In this document: piece by piece, positions 12,520 through 20,974 of the stretch | Position numbering within the stretch: the first letter of the stretch is position 1 | Layout: the number at the start of each line of letters is the position of its first letter | IMG/VR virus record: IMGVR_UViG_3300009285_000553 | Span: 1-30,611 of that record | DNA: 30,611 bases | Source of the DNA: a virus | Reading direction: 5' to 3' (one strand) | The notes under the pieces: model-generated | The model's input: only the letters and a program-made list of their open reading frames with translations | Database searches by the model: none | Told to the model about the DNA's origin: nothing | Position numbers and translations under genes: made by a program

Positions 12520-14139
12520 ATGGAGCCGGATCTGGAGTGCCGCAAGGCCAGGCCCAGGGTCGCCAAGTACTTGAAGGGTCTTGGTCTTGACCTCGGGGGC
12601 GGCGCGGAGCCCATCACCTCGAACGCCCTCGTGGTGGATTTGGGGTGTCCCACGGCGACGTTCATGCACGACCTTGGGTCCCCGGGCGCGCTCCGTCCTT
12701 TCGCGGACGGCTCCATGGACTTTGTGTTCAGCGCCTTCACCCTGAACGAGATCGTGGACCCGAAGATGGCTCTGGGCGAGTGGTGGAGGGTCTTGAAGAA
12801 CGGGGGACGGCTGATCCTCTACCTCCCGCACAAGGCCCTCTACCCCCTACCAGGCAAGGAGGGGGCAAGCCCGAGGCACCGCCACGCATGGGACTCCTCC
12901 GACATCCTGGCGGCTATCCCTGGGGGGTATCAAATCGAGGAGAACACCATCTGCGACAAGGATCAGGAGTACGCCTTCCTGCTGGTCCTGCGGAAGATCG
13001 TCGGCATCGAGGGTATTTTCAAGATGATGCCACGATACGACACCCGTCCTCGCGCTTGCGTGTTTCGCGCCGGTGGGTGGGGCGACTGCCTGATGGCTAT
13101 CCCTGTCCTGCGCGAGTTGAAGGCCCAGGGCTATCACGTGACCTTCTACACCCAGAAGCAGGGCGCCGAGGTCATGCGCCACGAACCCTCGATAGACGAG
13201 CTGGTGGAACTCTTCGAGGACCAGATCAACCCCTATCTGCTTGGGGACTTCCTGGCCCGTCTCTCGACGCACTTCGACCGCTTCATCAACCTAAGCCAGA
13301 CCTGCGAGCGCGTCCTGCTCTTCCGTGGCAAGGGCGGCAAGCACTTCGAGGACTCTGACGAGCCCCAGGATGCGCAGTACGCGCTGCCTTACGAGGAGCG
13401 TCACAAAATCGCCGACAGGAACTATCAGGAGTACGTGAATGAGATTTCGGGTCTCCCGAATCTCTCCCCTGTGCCGCAACCGATGGTCCTGACAGAGCAT
13501 GACAGGGGGATGGGCGCACTGATCCGGGAGGACCACAAGGACAACTTCCTGGTTCTCCTCAGCCTTGGAGGATCATCGAACCACAAACTCTTCGTCCGGG
13601 CCAAGGAGTTTGTGCATCGGTTCCTGGCGGCCTGTCCCAGGGCCAGGTTTATCACGTCCGGGGACATCGGAAAGCAGATGCTGGAATGGAAGCAGGCCGG
13701 GGTGGCAAACAGGTGCGGGCTCATGCCGTTCCGCTCCTCCGCCATCGTTGCCTCAGTGGCCGATCTCGTGGTGACGCCGGAGACCGGGCTGGCCTGGGTC
13801 GCGGCTGGGTTCAAGACTTCGCAGATCGTCCTCCTGTCCCACTCATCCGTGCAGAACCTGACCAAGCACTGGGCGAACACCGTCTCCATCCTGCCTACCG
13901 TCCCGTGCGCCCCGTGCCACCAGATCCACAACACGCCGATGGACTGCGTGACCGACGACGCCCACCTCCTGCCGCAAGGCCCGACCCCCATTCCGATCTG
14001 CGCCTCCCGGCTGGACATGGACGCCTTGATGAGCGCGGCCACCCTCCGCTACGAGGCGTGGCTGGCAGGCTGGATAGAGGCCCAGGATACGCTGGTGCCC
14101 CAAAACGGGCGGTTACAGGCGGCTTTGGTGACGGCATGA
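12520..14139 (+). CDS. Methyltransferase-GT9 glycosyltransferase fusion (539 aa)
   Basis: Residues 1 to about 165 look like a class I SAM-dependent methyltransferase: motif I LDLGGG at 23-28, DLGC in a second strand, FADGSMDFVFSAFTLNEIVD, and WWRVLKNGGRLILYLP. From M170 a GT-B glycosyltransferase of GT9 type follows: VFRAGGWGDCLMAIPVLRE near 181-199, a central strand FLVLLSLGGSSNH, the nucleotide-sugar site VVTPETGLAWVAAG, and a Cys motif PCAPCHQIHNTPMDC. GT9 enzymes transfer heptose or related sugars. ATG at 12520 follows TTGGAG. A GTG at 12502 is an alternative. It heads a four-gene set joined by ATGA overlaps. Acceptor and sugar cannot be told from sequence. Confidence 0.8.
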   Translation: MEPDLECRKARPRVAKYLKGLGLDLGGGAEPITSNALVVDLGCPTATFMHDLGSPGALRPFADGSMDFVFSAFTLNEIVDPKMALGEWWRVLKNGGRLILYLPHKALYPLPGKEGASPRHRHAWDSSDILAAIPGGYQIEENTICDKDQEYAFLLVLRKIVGIEGIFKMMPRYDTRPRACVFRAGGWGDCLMAIPVLRELKAQGYHVTFYTQKQGAEVMRHEPSIDELVELFEDQINPYLLGDFLARLSTHFDRFINLSQTCERVLLFRGKGGKHFEDSDEPQDAQYALPYEERHKIADRNYQEYVNEISGLPNLSPVPQPMVLTEHDRGMGALIREDHKDNFLVLLSLGGSSNHKLFVRAKEFVHRFLAACPRARFITSGDIGKQMLEWKQAGVANRCGLMPFRSSAIVASVADLVVTPETGLAWVAAGFKTSQIVLLSHSSVQNLTKHWANTVSILPTVPCAPCHQIHNTPMDCVTDDAHLLPQGPTPIPICASRLDMDALMSAATLRYEAWLAGWIEAQDTLVPQNGRLQAALVTA

Positions 14140-14816
14140 CCCTTTCAGCCTTCCGGCCTCCGATCACGCTCCCAAGGGGCTCCTTGGCCCACCTGACCCT
14201 CAAGGACGGCTCCGTGGTGGGTCAAAACGAGGGGCGGCTGGACCTGATGACAGCCTGGATGCAGGAGCACCCCGAACTCTTCGAGGGGCGCCGCGTGCTC
14301 GACCTCGGGTCAAACTGCGGACATTTCCCCATCATCATGGCCCAACTCGGGGCGGATGTGTCCGCAGTCGAGCCCAGGCCTGGGATGTGCGCAGTATTCC
14401 GCGCCCTGTTGGAGAACACGGAGCACAAGGGGATCGTGGTCATCCACCAAGAAGACCTCCGGCACGTTGATTTCCGCGGGCTCCGGTGCGACATCCTCTC
14501 GTGCCTCGGGTTGATCTACCACTTGGAGGAACCCTGGAAGGTCATGGGGCGCATCCTGGACCAGCTCCACCCGTCCGTGTGGCTGGTGGAAAGCCAGCTC
14601 TTCGACATGACCCACCGGGCCATGGAGGGGGGGCACACCACCAACTCAACTCTGGCCTGGGAGCCCGGGCCGGTCTTGCAACCAAGCGCCGAGGAGGTCG
14701 AGCGCGGCATCCGGTCCTGTGGCTACGAGCCGGAGCGCGTGGACTTGGGAAAGGACTACCACTCGGACAACGGCGAAGCCAGAGGGCTCTGGATCGCCAG
14801 GCGGGTGTTCACATGA
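14136..14816 (+). CDS. Class I SAM-dependent methyltransferase (226 aa)
   Basis: The start overlaps the upstream stop as ATGA. The product has a clear motif I (VLDLGSNCGHFPIIMAQLGA), a second-strand acidic residue (VSAVEPRPG), DILSCLGLIYHLEEPW at the usual motif IV position, and a C-terminal beta region. DILSCLGLIYHLEEPW is reminiscent of the CmoB/DUF1698 branch, in which related domains modify tRNA or sugars. The neighbours are glycosyltransferases, so a sugar or glycoprotein substrate is more likely. It overlaps the next gene as ATGA, keeping the cassette in one translational unit. Confidence 0.8.
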   Translation: MTLSAFRPPITLPRGSLAHLTLKDGSVVGQNEGRLDLMTAWMQEHPELFEGRRVLDLGSNCGHFPIIMAQLGADVSAVEPRPGMCAVFRALLENTEHKGIVVIHQEDLRHVDFRGLRCDILSCLGLIYHLEEPWKVMGRILDQLHPSVWLVESQLFDMTHRAMEGGHTTNSTLAWEPGPVLQPSAEEVERGIRSCGYEPERVDLGKDYHSDNGEARGLWIARRVFT

Positions 14817-15956
14817 TCGAGACCCTAGAAGGAATGGGACCAAAAGACCTCGCTGGCAAGCGGGTCATGGCCGTTCGCTGGGGGGCGCTTTGGCGACTCA
14901 GTGGCACTCAGCCCTTTCCTTCGCTGGCTGAAGCGGGAGGGTGCTGAAGTGGTGCTGAACACTTCTGAACGTGGGCGGCATGTCCTGCACGGCCTCCAGT
15001 GCATTGACTGGTTCGACCTCTACCGGACGGATTCCGTGCCGGTGGACAAGTGGAAGGAGTACATGCGCACCCGGGCGGCAGAGAACAAGTGCGACATCCT
15101 CCTGGACTTCTGCGGGTCCATCGAGTCCTCCCTGTCCCCGTCTGCATCGGAGCCGCTGTACAAGGTGCCGAAGAGCGAGCGCCATGCCCGGTGCAACGTG
15201 AACTACTACGAGCAGATGTGGCACTACTGCGGGGCCTCCTGGGCGCTCCCGGACTTGACCTCTGCCGACCTCCGGCCCGAGATGGCCCTGTCCCATTCTG
15301 AGGTCCGAGTGGTGGAGGAGTTTCTTGGCAACGGGCTCTCCAATGGCAACCGCCTCATGGTCGTGTGCTGGACAGGCTCCAGCCCGGCCAAGCGCTACCC
15401 ATGGATGAAGGACGTGATCGGGGAGATCATGCGCCTGCACCCGGAACTCTACTGCGTCGTTGTCGGGGACCAGACGGTTGACCTCCGGGGCCTGGCCCAG
15501 GAAACCGGGGGGCGCATCTGCTCCCGGATGACGCACTGGTCCTTCAGGAAGGCCTGTGCCGCGGGCTCTCTGGCCGACGTGACCGTGGCACCCGATACCG
15601 GCTTCCTCCACGCCATGGGGGCATTCCCTGTGCCCAAGGTGGGCATTTTGGGCGCGAACACCATCGAGAATCTGACCAAGCACTTCCTGAACGACTTCTC
15701 CATCGAGGCGAACAGCCGGACGGTGGGGTGCTCCCCGTGCCATCGGCTGATCCAGGACAGCGCCATCCAGTGCGAGACCGAGCGGTTCCCGTGGGAAGGG
15801 TCCCCATCCGGTACGGCCGACATCGCCTGGTGCTTGAGCCTTGGAATAGACCCCGATGATGTCGTGGCGCGGATCGAGGCCGGCTTGGCTGTCGAGAACC
15901 CCCTGGCCTGGTCCCGACTCCACCCGGTGAAGGAGGCGGCTCTTGTCTGCGCCTAG
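14813..15956 (+). CDS. GT9-like glycosyltransferase with a +1 frame discontinuity
   Basis: Translation should begin at ATG 14813 (ATGA overlap) and gives MIETLEGMGPKDLAGKRVMA then VRWG, but this frame stops at 14945. The family continues in the +1 frame as GDSVALSPFLRWLKREGAEV. Joining the two at 14880-14891 restores a canonical GT9 N-terminus (R-x-G-x-x-GD-x-x-x-xxP). The distal part has a PDTGFLHAMGA donor-site motif and a Cys motif CSPCHRLI, both parallel to the fusion enzyme upstream, so the two are paralogous. The joined product would be about 380 residues. The break may be a G-run indel, programmed frameshifting or an assembly error. Confidence 0.7.
14880..14891 (+). other. Frameshift site: six-G run followed by CTTT
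   Basis: Bases 14880-14885 are GGGGGG, followed by CGCTTT and then GGCGAC. Removing one G gives RWGRFGDS in frame. Alternatively, a +1 slip on CTT to TTT would give RWGALGDS. Both restore the glycosyltransferase. The arrangement of a G-rich Shine-Dalgarno-like run shortly before CTT T resembles the prfB site, but TGG replaces TGA. Confidence 0.6.
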
Positions 15957-16734
15957 CATCCTGCTTCCGGAGAAGGAGACCAAGGTGCTCCCTGGGTTGG
16001 AGACGTGTCCAGTGTGCCTTGAAAACGCCTGCTTCCCGTGGCTGGTTGAACATGCCGGAGCGTCAAGGGCATGGATGCTCTGCGAGTGCGGGACGTTCTT
16101 CCAGGTCTCCGGGCAGGCACCGCTGGCACCGGAGGACCGCACCAAGGACATCGAGCGCTTGGCAGACCAGAAACTCAGGGGAGAATGGCTGGAACGCTAC
16201 ACCTGGAACGCCCGCCTCTACCTCCCCCTGATCGAGGACATGCAGTTCGGGCGCAAGGTCCTGGTCTACCGCTACGCTCACAAGGACTCCTTGGAGTGGA
16301 TGCGGGACAGGGGCTGGCTCCCGGTCGGGGTGGACGACTGCCCCGCAGCGGATCCCGGTGAGAATCCGAATCAGGGATGCGACTTCATGTCCATCGTCCC
16401 GGTGGAGCCGTTCAGGAGGTTCAACCTGATCTGGATGCAGGACTCGATCCAGAGCGTTTCGCATCCAGGGCCGCTCCTGCTCAGGGCCTACGCCATGCTG
16501 GAGAAGGACGGCCTTCTGTTCGTCTCGGCCCCCGAGGTGTCGTTCTTCTTCCGTGTCCATCCCGAGCGCTTCGGGCACTTCGATCCTGTGGCGAACCGGC
16601 TCCTGATGCGCGGGGAGACCTTCGCCAAGGTCGCAGAATCGCTCGGCTTCAACGTGATCCTTCTCAGGAAGTCCGCGTCCAGATGCGGGATCGTGAACCA
16701 GCAGTTTCACGTGATTTTACAGAGGAGGGCCTAG
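15943..16734 (+). CDS. Zinc-domain methyltransferase-like protein, probably degenerate (263 aa)
   Basis: TTG at 15943 is six bases after AGGAGG and overlaps the preceding gene. The N-terminus has CPVCLENACF and LCECGTFF, four cysteines in the pattern of a zinc-binding domain often fused to sugar C-methyltransferases. The rest follows a methyltransferase plan (RKVLVYRYAHKDSLEWMRDR, then FNLIWMQDSIQSVSHPGPLL, then AYAMLEKDGLLFVSAPE). The glycine-rich SAM loop is replaced by VYRYAHKD, so SAM binding is doubtful. It ends the modification cassette, and the connector gene starts directly after its stop. Confidence 0.65.
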   Translation: MSAPSILLPEKETKVLPGLETCPVCLENACFPWLVEHAGASRAWMLCECGTFFQVSGQAPLAPEDRTKDIERLADQKLRGEWLERYTWNARLYLPLIEDMQFGRKVLVYRYAHKDSLEWMRDRGWLPVGVDDCPAADPGENPNQGCDFMSIVPVEPFRRFNLIWMQDSIQSVSHPGPLLLRAYAMLEKDGLLFVSAPEVSFFFRVHPERFGHFDPVANRLLMRGETFAKVAESLGFNVILLRKSASRCGIVNQQFHVILQRRA

Positions 16735-17670
16735 ATGCGTCAGAATCTCGGCCAGCTCGTCACCCGCATCCAGGCGAACACGGGGATCAACGCGGCCACC
16801 TACGACACCAAGGTTAAGGCATGGCTGAACGAGGTCTACGAGGACGTGTACGACACATTCCTCTGGCCTGGGAGCCTGATCCGGGGGAGTCTGTCAACCG
16901 TCGTAAGCCAGGACTTCCTGGTGATGCCTCCCAACGTGCGGCGCGTGATCTTCCTGAGCCAGGAGTCGAGTCCCGAGTGGCTCCGGTTCTCGGACACCGC
17001 GCAGTTTGTGCGCTCCTTCTTCGCCAACTTCGGGAGCACCGGGACACCGACGGACTGGACTGACGACGGGGAGAGTCCCGTCCTGGCCCAGCCGAGCGCC
17101 GCGTCCGTTCTCGCCATCGCCTCGGCATCGGCCTCCGACGTGGCGCAAAGCATCCGCATCCAGGGGCGCGACGCCAACGGCGTGTTCCTGACGGAATCGG
17201 TCCAGCTGAGCGGGCTTACCCCTGTCAACTCCGCCAACTCCTACACCTCGATCGAGATGATCTCCAAGACGGACACGACGGTGGGGATCGTGACCATCAC
17301 GTCCAACGCCGCCGCCGTGACAGTTGCCAGGATCGCGCCCCGGGATTTGGATTCCAAGAGCGTCCGGGTGCGCCTGAATGCTGTCCCGAGTGCGGTCATC
17401 TCGATCTACTACATCGCCAAGCGGCAACTCTACCGCCTGGTGAACGACGAGGACCAGTTGCTGATTGACGTGGACTCTGCCGTCGTGGCCGGTGCGACTG
17501 CCCTTGCCCTCCGGGAGCAGGGAGACCCATCGAGCGAGACCTGGGCCGCCCGTGCCGGGAGCGAGATTCAGAAGCGCCGCGACGAGATTCTGGGGCAGGG
17601 GATGCGGACGCTGAAACTGCAACCGGACGCGGCCCGCAACCGCAGGTCAAACTTCTTCGGGAGTTGGTGA
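16735..17670 (+). CDS. Head-tail connector/adaptor-like protein with beta insert (311 aa)
   Basis: ATG at 16735 follows GAGGAGG. The N-terminus (LGQLVTRIQANTGI, then VKAWLNEVYEDVYDTFLWPG) is helical and resembles podovirus adaptor proteins that dock under the portal. Residues about 115-220 are Ser/Thr/Ala/Val-rich and look like an inserted beta-sandwich. The C-terminal helices (VAGATALALREQGDPSSETW) return to the adaptor style. The gene restarts the virion operon after the modification cassette. Connector assignment is from position and pattern, and an accessory tail protein is possible. Confidence 0.6.
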   Translation: MRQNLGQLVTRIQANTGINAATYDTKVKAWLNEVYEDVYDTFLWPGSLIRGSLSTVVSQDFLVMPPNVRRVIFLSQESSPEWLRFSDTAQFVRSFFANFGSTGTPTDWTDDGESPVLAQPSAASVLAIASASASDVAQSIRIQGRDANGVFLTESVQLSGLTPVNSANSYTSIEMISKTDTTVGIVTITSNAAAVTVARIAPRDLDSKSVRVRLNAVPSAVISIYYIAKRQLYRLVNDEDQLLIDVDSAVVAGATALALREQGDPSSETWAARAGSEIQKRRDEILGQGMRTLKLQPDAARNRRSNFFGSW

Positions 17671-19187
17671 TGAGCGTAGGCGACCGTCTCACCTATCTGT
17701 TCGAGGGCCTGCAACGCGGGCAGTTCTCGAATGCCAACGCATCCATCATCCCGGACGGGTACTGCGCCTCCCTGGTCAACGTCAGCCTGAACAAGTTCGG
17801 GATGTTGCAGAAGATCCCGGGGCGATCCAACACGGCGGGGGGCCTGACCAGCGGGCAGTTGAGGCGCCTGCTCTTCTACGCTCCCGCCGGCGGGACGCGG
17901 GAGTTCCTGGCCTACCAGGGGACAGCGCTCCACAACTGGCCGAACTCGGGGACGTGGGCGACCATCACGGGAGCCACCGGCCTTGCCGATGAGCCGGTTG
18001 ATCTCATCCAGGCAGGGAGTTACGTGTTCCTCCTGAAAAAGGGAGAGGTCTGTCGCTATTGGGACGGGACCATCATCACGGCCTTCACCGACACGAATAC
18101 CGATCCCCCCAAGGTGAAGTACGGCATCTACATGCTGGGCTGGATGCTTATGTGGGATGCCGACTTGCTCTACTACCCGACCAACGGGACTCCTGCCGTC
18201 GGATGGAACCGGACCTCAAAGGCCCTGGCGGTCGGGCTCGGGGAGGGCGGAGACGCCACGGGATTGAAGCAGTGGTCCAACCAGGACCTGATCCTGACCA
18301 AGGAAGGGCGCATCTACTCCGTCACGATCAACAACGCCACCCCGACAAACTGGACCATCACGCCCATCACGGACGACATCGGGTGCGTGTCCGGGCGCAC
18401 CATGAGCCAGTTCGGGGAAGAGTTCTTCTTCCTTGCCCAGGATGGCATCCGGTCCCTGACCCAGAGCGCCCAGGACAAGAAGCGCGGAGCGGCTCTCCCG
18501 CTCTCCTGGCCGATCCAGGACGTGATAGACACGATCAACTGGCAGTATGCCAAGGACGTGGCCTGCGCGACCCAGTGGAAGGGGGAGTACTGGCTTTCCT
18601 TCCCGACAGCGGCCAGCCAGGTGAACAACAAGACCGTGATCTACAGTCCGAGATCCCAGGGATTCACCACGTTGGACCAGGGTTTCGCCGACTTCAACGT
18701 GGGGCGCTTCTCGAACAGTCCGCGCCTCTACTCCGGGAGAGGGGTTGCAACCGGGGGTGTGGACCTTGAGGACGACGGTTTCGACGACCGGGGGAGCGCC
18801 AAGACCTGGACCGTCAAGACCAAGCGCGTGAACGGTAACAACGGGAGCCCTGCCCCGCACATCTATAAGCGCGGCGGGGAATTGGAAGCGTTCTTCGAGT
18901 CCACCGGCTCCTATGTGGTCAGCGTCTACGCCTCGATTGACGGGGGTTCCAACACGTTGCTTGGGACCATGACCCTGACGGGGAGTCTGCCGCAACTCTC
19001 GATTGACCTCCCGTTCAACCTGGCGGATCAGAGCATCAGCCGGAAGAAGTTCTACCTCGATCTTCTTGGCCGCTGGCGGGACGTGGATTTTACTTTCGAG
19101 TGCACCGACCTTGAAGCCGACGTGCGGTTGATCCGGGCGATTCTCTCGACGATCCCTGCGGATTATGTGAGGGGGGACGATCAATGA
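17670..19187 (+). CDS. Large beta-rich tail hub/nozzle protein (505 aa)
   Basis: ATG at 17670 lies seven bases after GGAG and overlaps the upstream TGA. TTG and GTG codons directly upstream are alternatives. The product begins with LFEGLQRGQFSNANASIIPD, GYCASLVNVSLNKFGMLQKI and PGR, a pattern seen in podovirus tail proteins of the P22 gp10/T7 gp12 kind. It then shows repeated blade-like beta units (GSYVFLLKKGEVCRYWDGT; DLILTKEGRIYSVTI; EEFFFLAQDGIRSLTQ), suggesting a beta-propeller. Such proteins form the tail hub or nozzle below the connector. Direct homology is not proven. Confidence 0.65.
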   Translation: MSVGDRLTYLFEGLQRGQFSNANASIIPDGYCASLVNVSLNKFGMLQKIPGRSNTAGGLTSGQLRRLLFYAPAGGTREFLAYQGTALHNWPNSGTWATITGATGLADEPVDLIQAGSYVFLLKKGEVCRYWDGTIITAFTDTNTDPPKVKYGIYMLGWMLMWDADLLYYPTNGTPAVGWNRTSKALAVGLGEGGDATGLKQWSNQDLILTKEGRIYSVTINNATPTNWTITPITDDIGCVSGRTMSQFGEEFFFLAQDGIRSLTQSAQDKKRGAALPLSWPIQDVIDTINWQYAKDVACATQWKGEYWLSFPTAASQVNNKTVIYSPRSQGFTTLDQGFADFNVGRFSNSPRLYSGRGVATGGVDLEDDGFDDRGSAKTWTVKTKRVNGNNGSPAPHIYKRGGELEAFFESTGSYVVSVYASIDGGSNTLLGTMTLTGSLPQLSIDLPFNLADQSISRKKFYLDLLGRWRDVDFTFECTDLEADVRLIRAILSTIPADYVRGDDQ

Positions 19188-19690
19188 ACCCGCGAGTCAA
19201 TCGTGCGCTCTGGGAATCGAAGCGGCTCGTGGTCGCGTTGCAAGTGCATCGCGGCGTGGCGCCGACCGGCGCATGGTGTCGCACCCGGGACAACTGCCCC
19301 TGCAACAGTCCGGAGGAGTCCGAGAGCCGGTTCGTGGCGCACCACTGCGAGCTCAAGGAGTTCGAGTTCGGGATGCGTTGGACCTTCGTGCTCGCGGAGC
19401 ACAAGTACCCGGAGCAACACGCGGCCATGGCGAATGTGCAGATGAGCATGCGTTCGGCGAAGCCGCAGGCGCTCAAGGCGCTGGATGCGGAGTTCATCAG
19501 GCTCGCCATGCTCGGCGGCGCGACGTTCCGCGTTGATCTCGATGTCTACCGGGACGGAAAGTTCCAGGAGACGTTCACCTTCTCGGACTCCAAGACGGAG
19601 TTCAATTCCTATCTCAGGGCGGAAAACAAGATGCTGGAGGTAATGGGCGTGCCCATCGTTGCGCCGTACCTCCTGAAGGAGGTCGCGTAA
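19184..19690 (+). CDS. Unknown tail-region protein (168 aa)
   Basis: The start overlaps the tail hub stop as ATGA. The product is mixed alpha/beta with a cluster RTRDNCPCNSPEESESRFVA holding three closely placed cysteines and a later FRVDLDVYRDGKFQETFTFS beta region. Tight coupling to the hub gene suggests a tail component or chaperone, but no family is recognised. Confidence 0.65.
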   Translation: MNPRVNRALWESKRLVVALQVHRGVAPTGAWCRTRDNCPCNSPEESESRFVAHHCELKEFEFGMRWTFVLAEHKYPEQHAAMANVQMSMRSAKPQALKALDAEFIRLAMLGGATFRVDLDVYRDGKFQETFTFSDSKTEFNSYLRAENKMLEVMGVPIVAPYLLKEVA

Positions 19691-19691
19691 C

Positions 19692-20963
19692 ATGGCAGGA
19701 GAATATGCCAGCGGTAAAAGTTGGGGTGCCACGGAAACTGTGACAGCGGCGAAACTCGCCCTGATGTTTACGGCGGGGCAGTTGGCCAGTGTCGCCCGTT
19801 CCCACTTCAACAGCGTCACCCGTCCGAACACCAACGGCTCTGCGGTGCCCACGTCAAGTGTCATCGGTGGGGACCTGCACTACCTGAACACGATAGACGC
19901 CCAGCTGGTCTATCTCGCCGGGCTTGCCAAGTGGGGTGCAATCCCTGTCGTGAGTTACCTGACCAACAAGAGCGGTGGAGGCGTTGTTGCTGGGGACGTG
20001 ATCGTGATAGACACCACGACCGCATCCTCCTTCACCACGATTGCGACAGCGGCGACAGCCGGGATCATCGGCGTTGCCCTGGACACCATCGCCTCGAATG
20101 CCTCCGGGCCGGTGCAGTTCTTCGGGATGGCCTACGTGAACGTCACCGGGGCGACGGCCATCGGCGACTACCTGGCGACCTCCACGACGGTGAAGAAGGC
20201 GGCCCCGTCGGCAAGCATCCCTGCGGCAACCGGCAACTGCTTCGCCAGGGCCTTGACGACGAGTTCAACCCAGGTGTTGGCGCTCCTAGGCGGCATGACC
20301 GGTTCAGACTTCGGCTCTGTAGCGACATCCGTCAGCAAGGAGTTCGATCCGGCGCAGAGGTTCCACTTCCGTGATGACTTCATCGGACACGGCGCGGATT
20401 CGACAGGGGCCGGGGTGTGGTACGGAGGGATTCCATACTACACCAGCGGGACCGGAATCACGTACCGCGCTACCACGGATGGTTTCGGCATCGTCGAGAT
20501 CCCAGGCGGTCAAAATATTTACCTATGGGCCGGTGCCTCTACAACGTCCGACAAGCCGTTTCTTGCGACCAAGACCAATTTCTCATTCAAGACACGCTGG
20601 TGTCTTCATGTCCAGGCCGGAGGCGCCAACTGGGTGGCTCTCACTTCCAACGAGACCAGCATCACGGCCGCTGCGGTAGGATTCAGGATCACCGGTGCGA
20701 CAGGCAACATTTTTGCCTTCATGGTGACTGCAAGCGGGACTGAGGTGACGCTGGATACTGGCGTCGCTTCCGCCTTGGACACGTTGCACAGCATGGAGGC
20801 GAAGCGCACCGGCGCGGCGGTTGTCTCGATCTACATTGACGGGGTGCTGAAGGGGACGCTTGCCGGCACGATTCCGACGGAACTTCTCACCTTCTCAGCG
20901 AAGAGCGCAGGAGCGGGTGACACCATTGACCTTGATTACTGGGATGTTTCGTTCGATATGTAA
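19692..20963 (+). CDS. Fibre-like virion protein: beta domain plus lectin-like domain (423 aa)
   Basis: ATG at 19692 follows AAGGAGG. Residues about 75-200 (GGGVVAGDVIVIDTTTASSF, IIGVALDTIASNASGPVQFF, then GDYLATSTTV) resemble the DUF2190-like beta fold of capsid-decoration and fibre-base proteins. From about residue 215 a jelly-roll domain follows (FHFRDDFIGHG, FSFKTRWCLHVQAG, AVVSIYIDGVLKGTLAG), similar to concanavalin/LamG-like carbohydrate-binding modules. The N-terminus (MAGEYASGKSWGATETVTAA) is a likely attachment region. It is probably a head or tail fibre that binds the host surface, with Ala/Thr/Gly-rich composition typical of fibres. Confidence 0.65.
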   Translation: MAGEYASGKSWGATETVTAAKLALMFTAGQLASVARSHFNSVTRPNTNGSAVPTSSVIGGDLHYLNTIDAQLVYLAGLAKWGAIPVVSYLTNKSGGGVVAGDVIVIDTTTASSFTTIATAATAGIIGVALDTIASNASGPVQFFGMAYVNVTGATAIGDYLATSTTVKKAAPSASIPAATGNCFARALTTSSTQVLALLGGMTGSDFGSVATSVSKEFDPAQRFHFRDDFIGHGADSTGAGVWYGGIPYYTSGTGITYRATTDGFGIVEIPGGQNIYLWAGASTTSDKPFLATKTNFSFKTRWCLHVQAGGANWVALTSNETSITAAAVGFRITGATGNIFAFMVTASGTEVTLDTGVASALDTLHSMEAKRTGAAVVSIYIDGVLKGTLAGTIPTELLTFSAKSAGAGDTIDLDYWDVSFDM

Positions 20964-20974
20964 AGGAGACCCCT

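Noticed and set aside
14898-16151. 417-codon minus-strand frame opposite the GT9-like gene
   Set aside because: Antisense shadow in a high-GC region. The plus-strand frame has family motifs.
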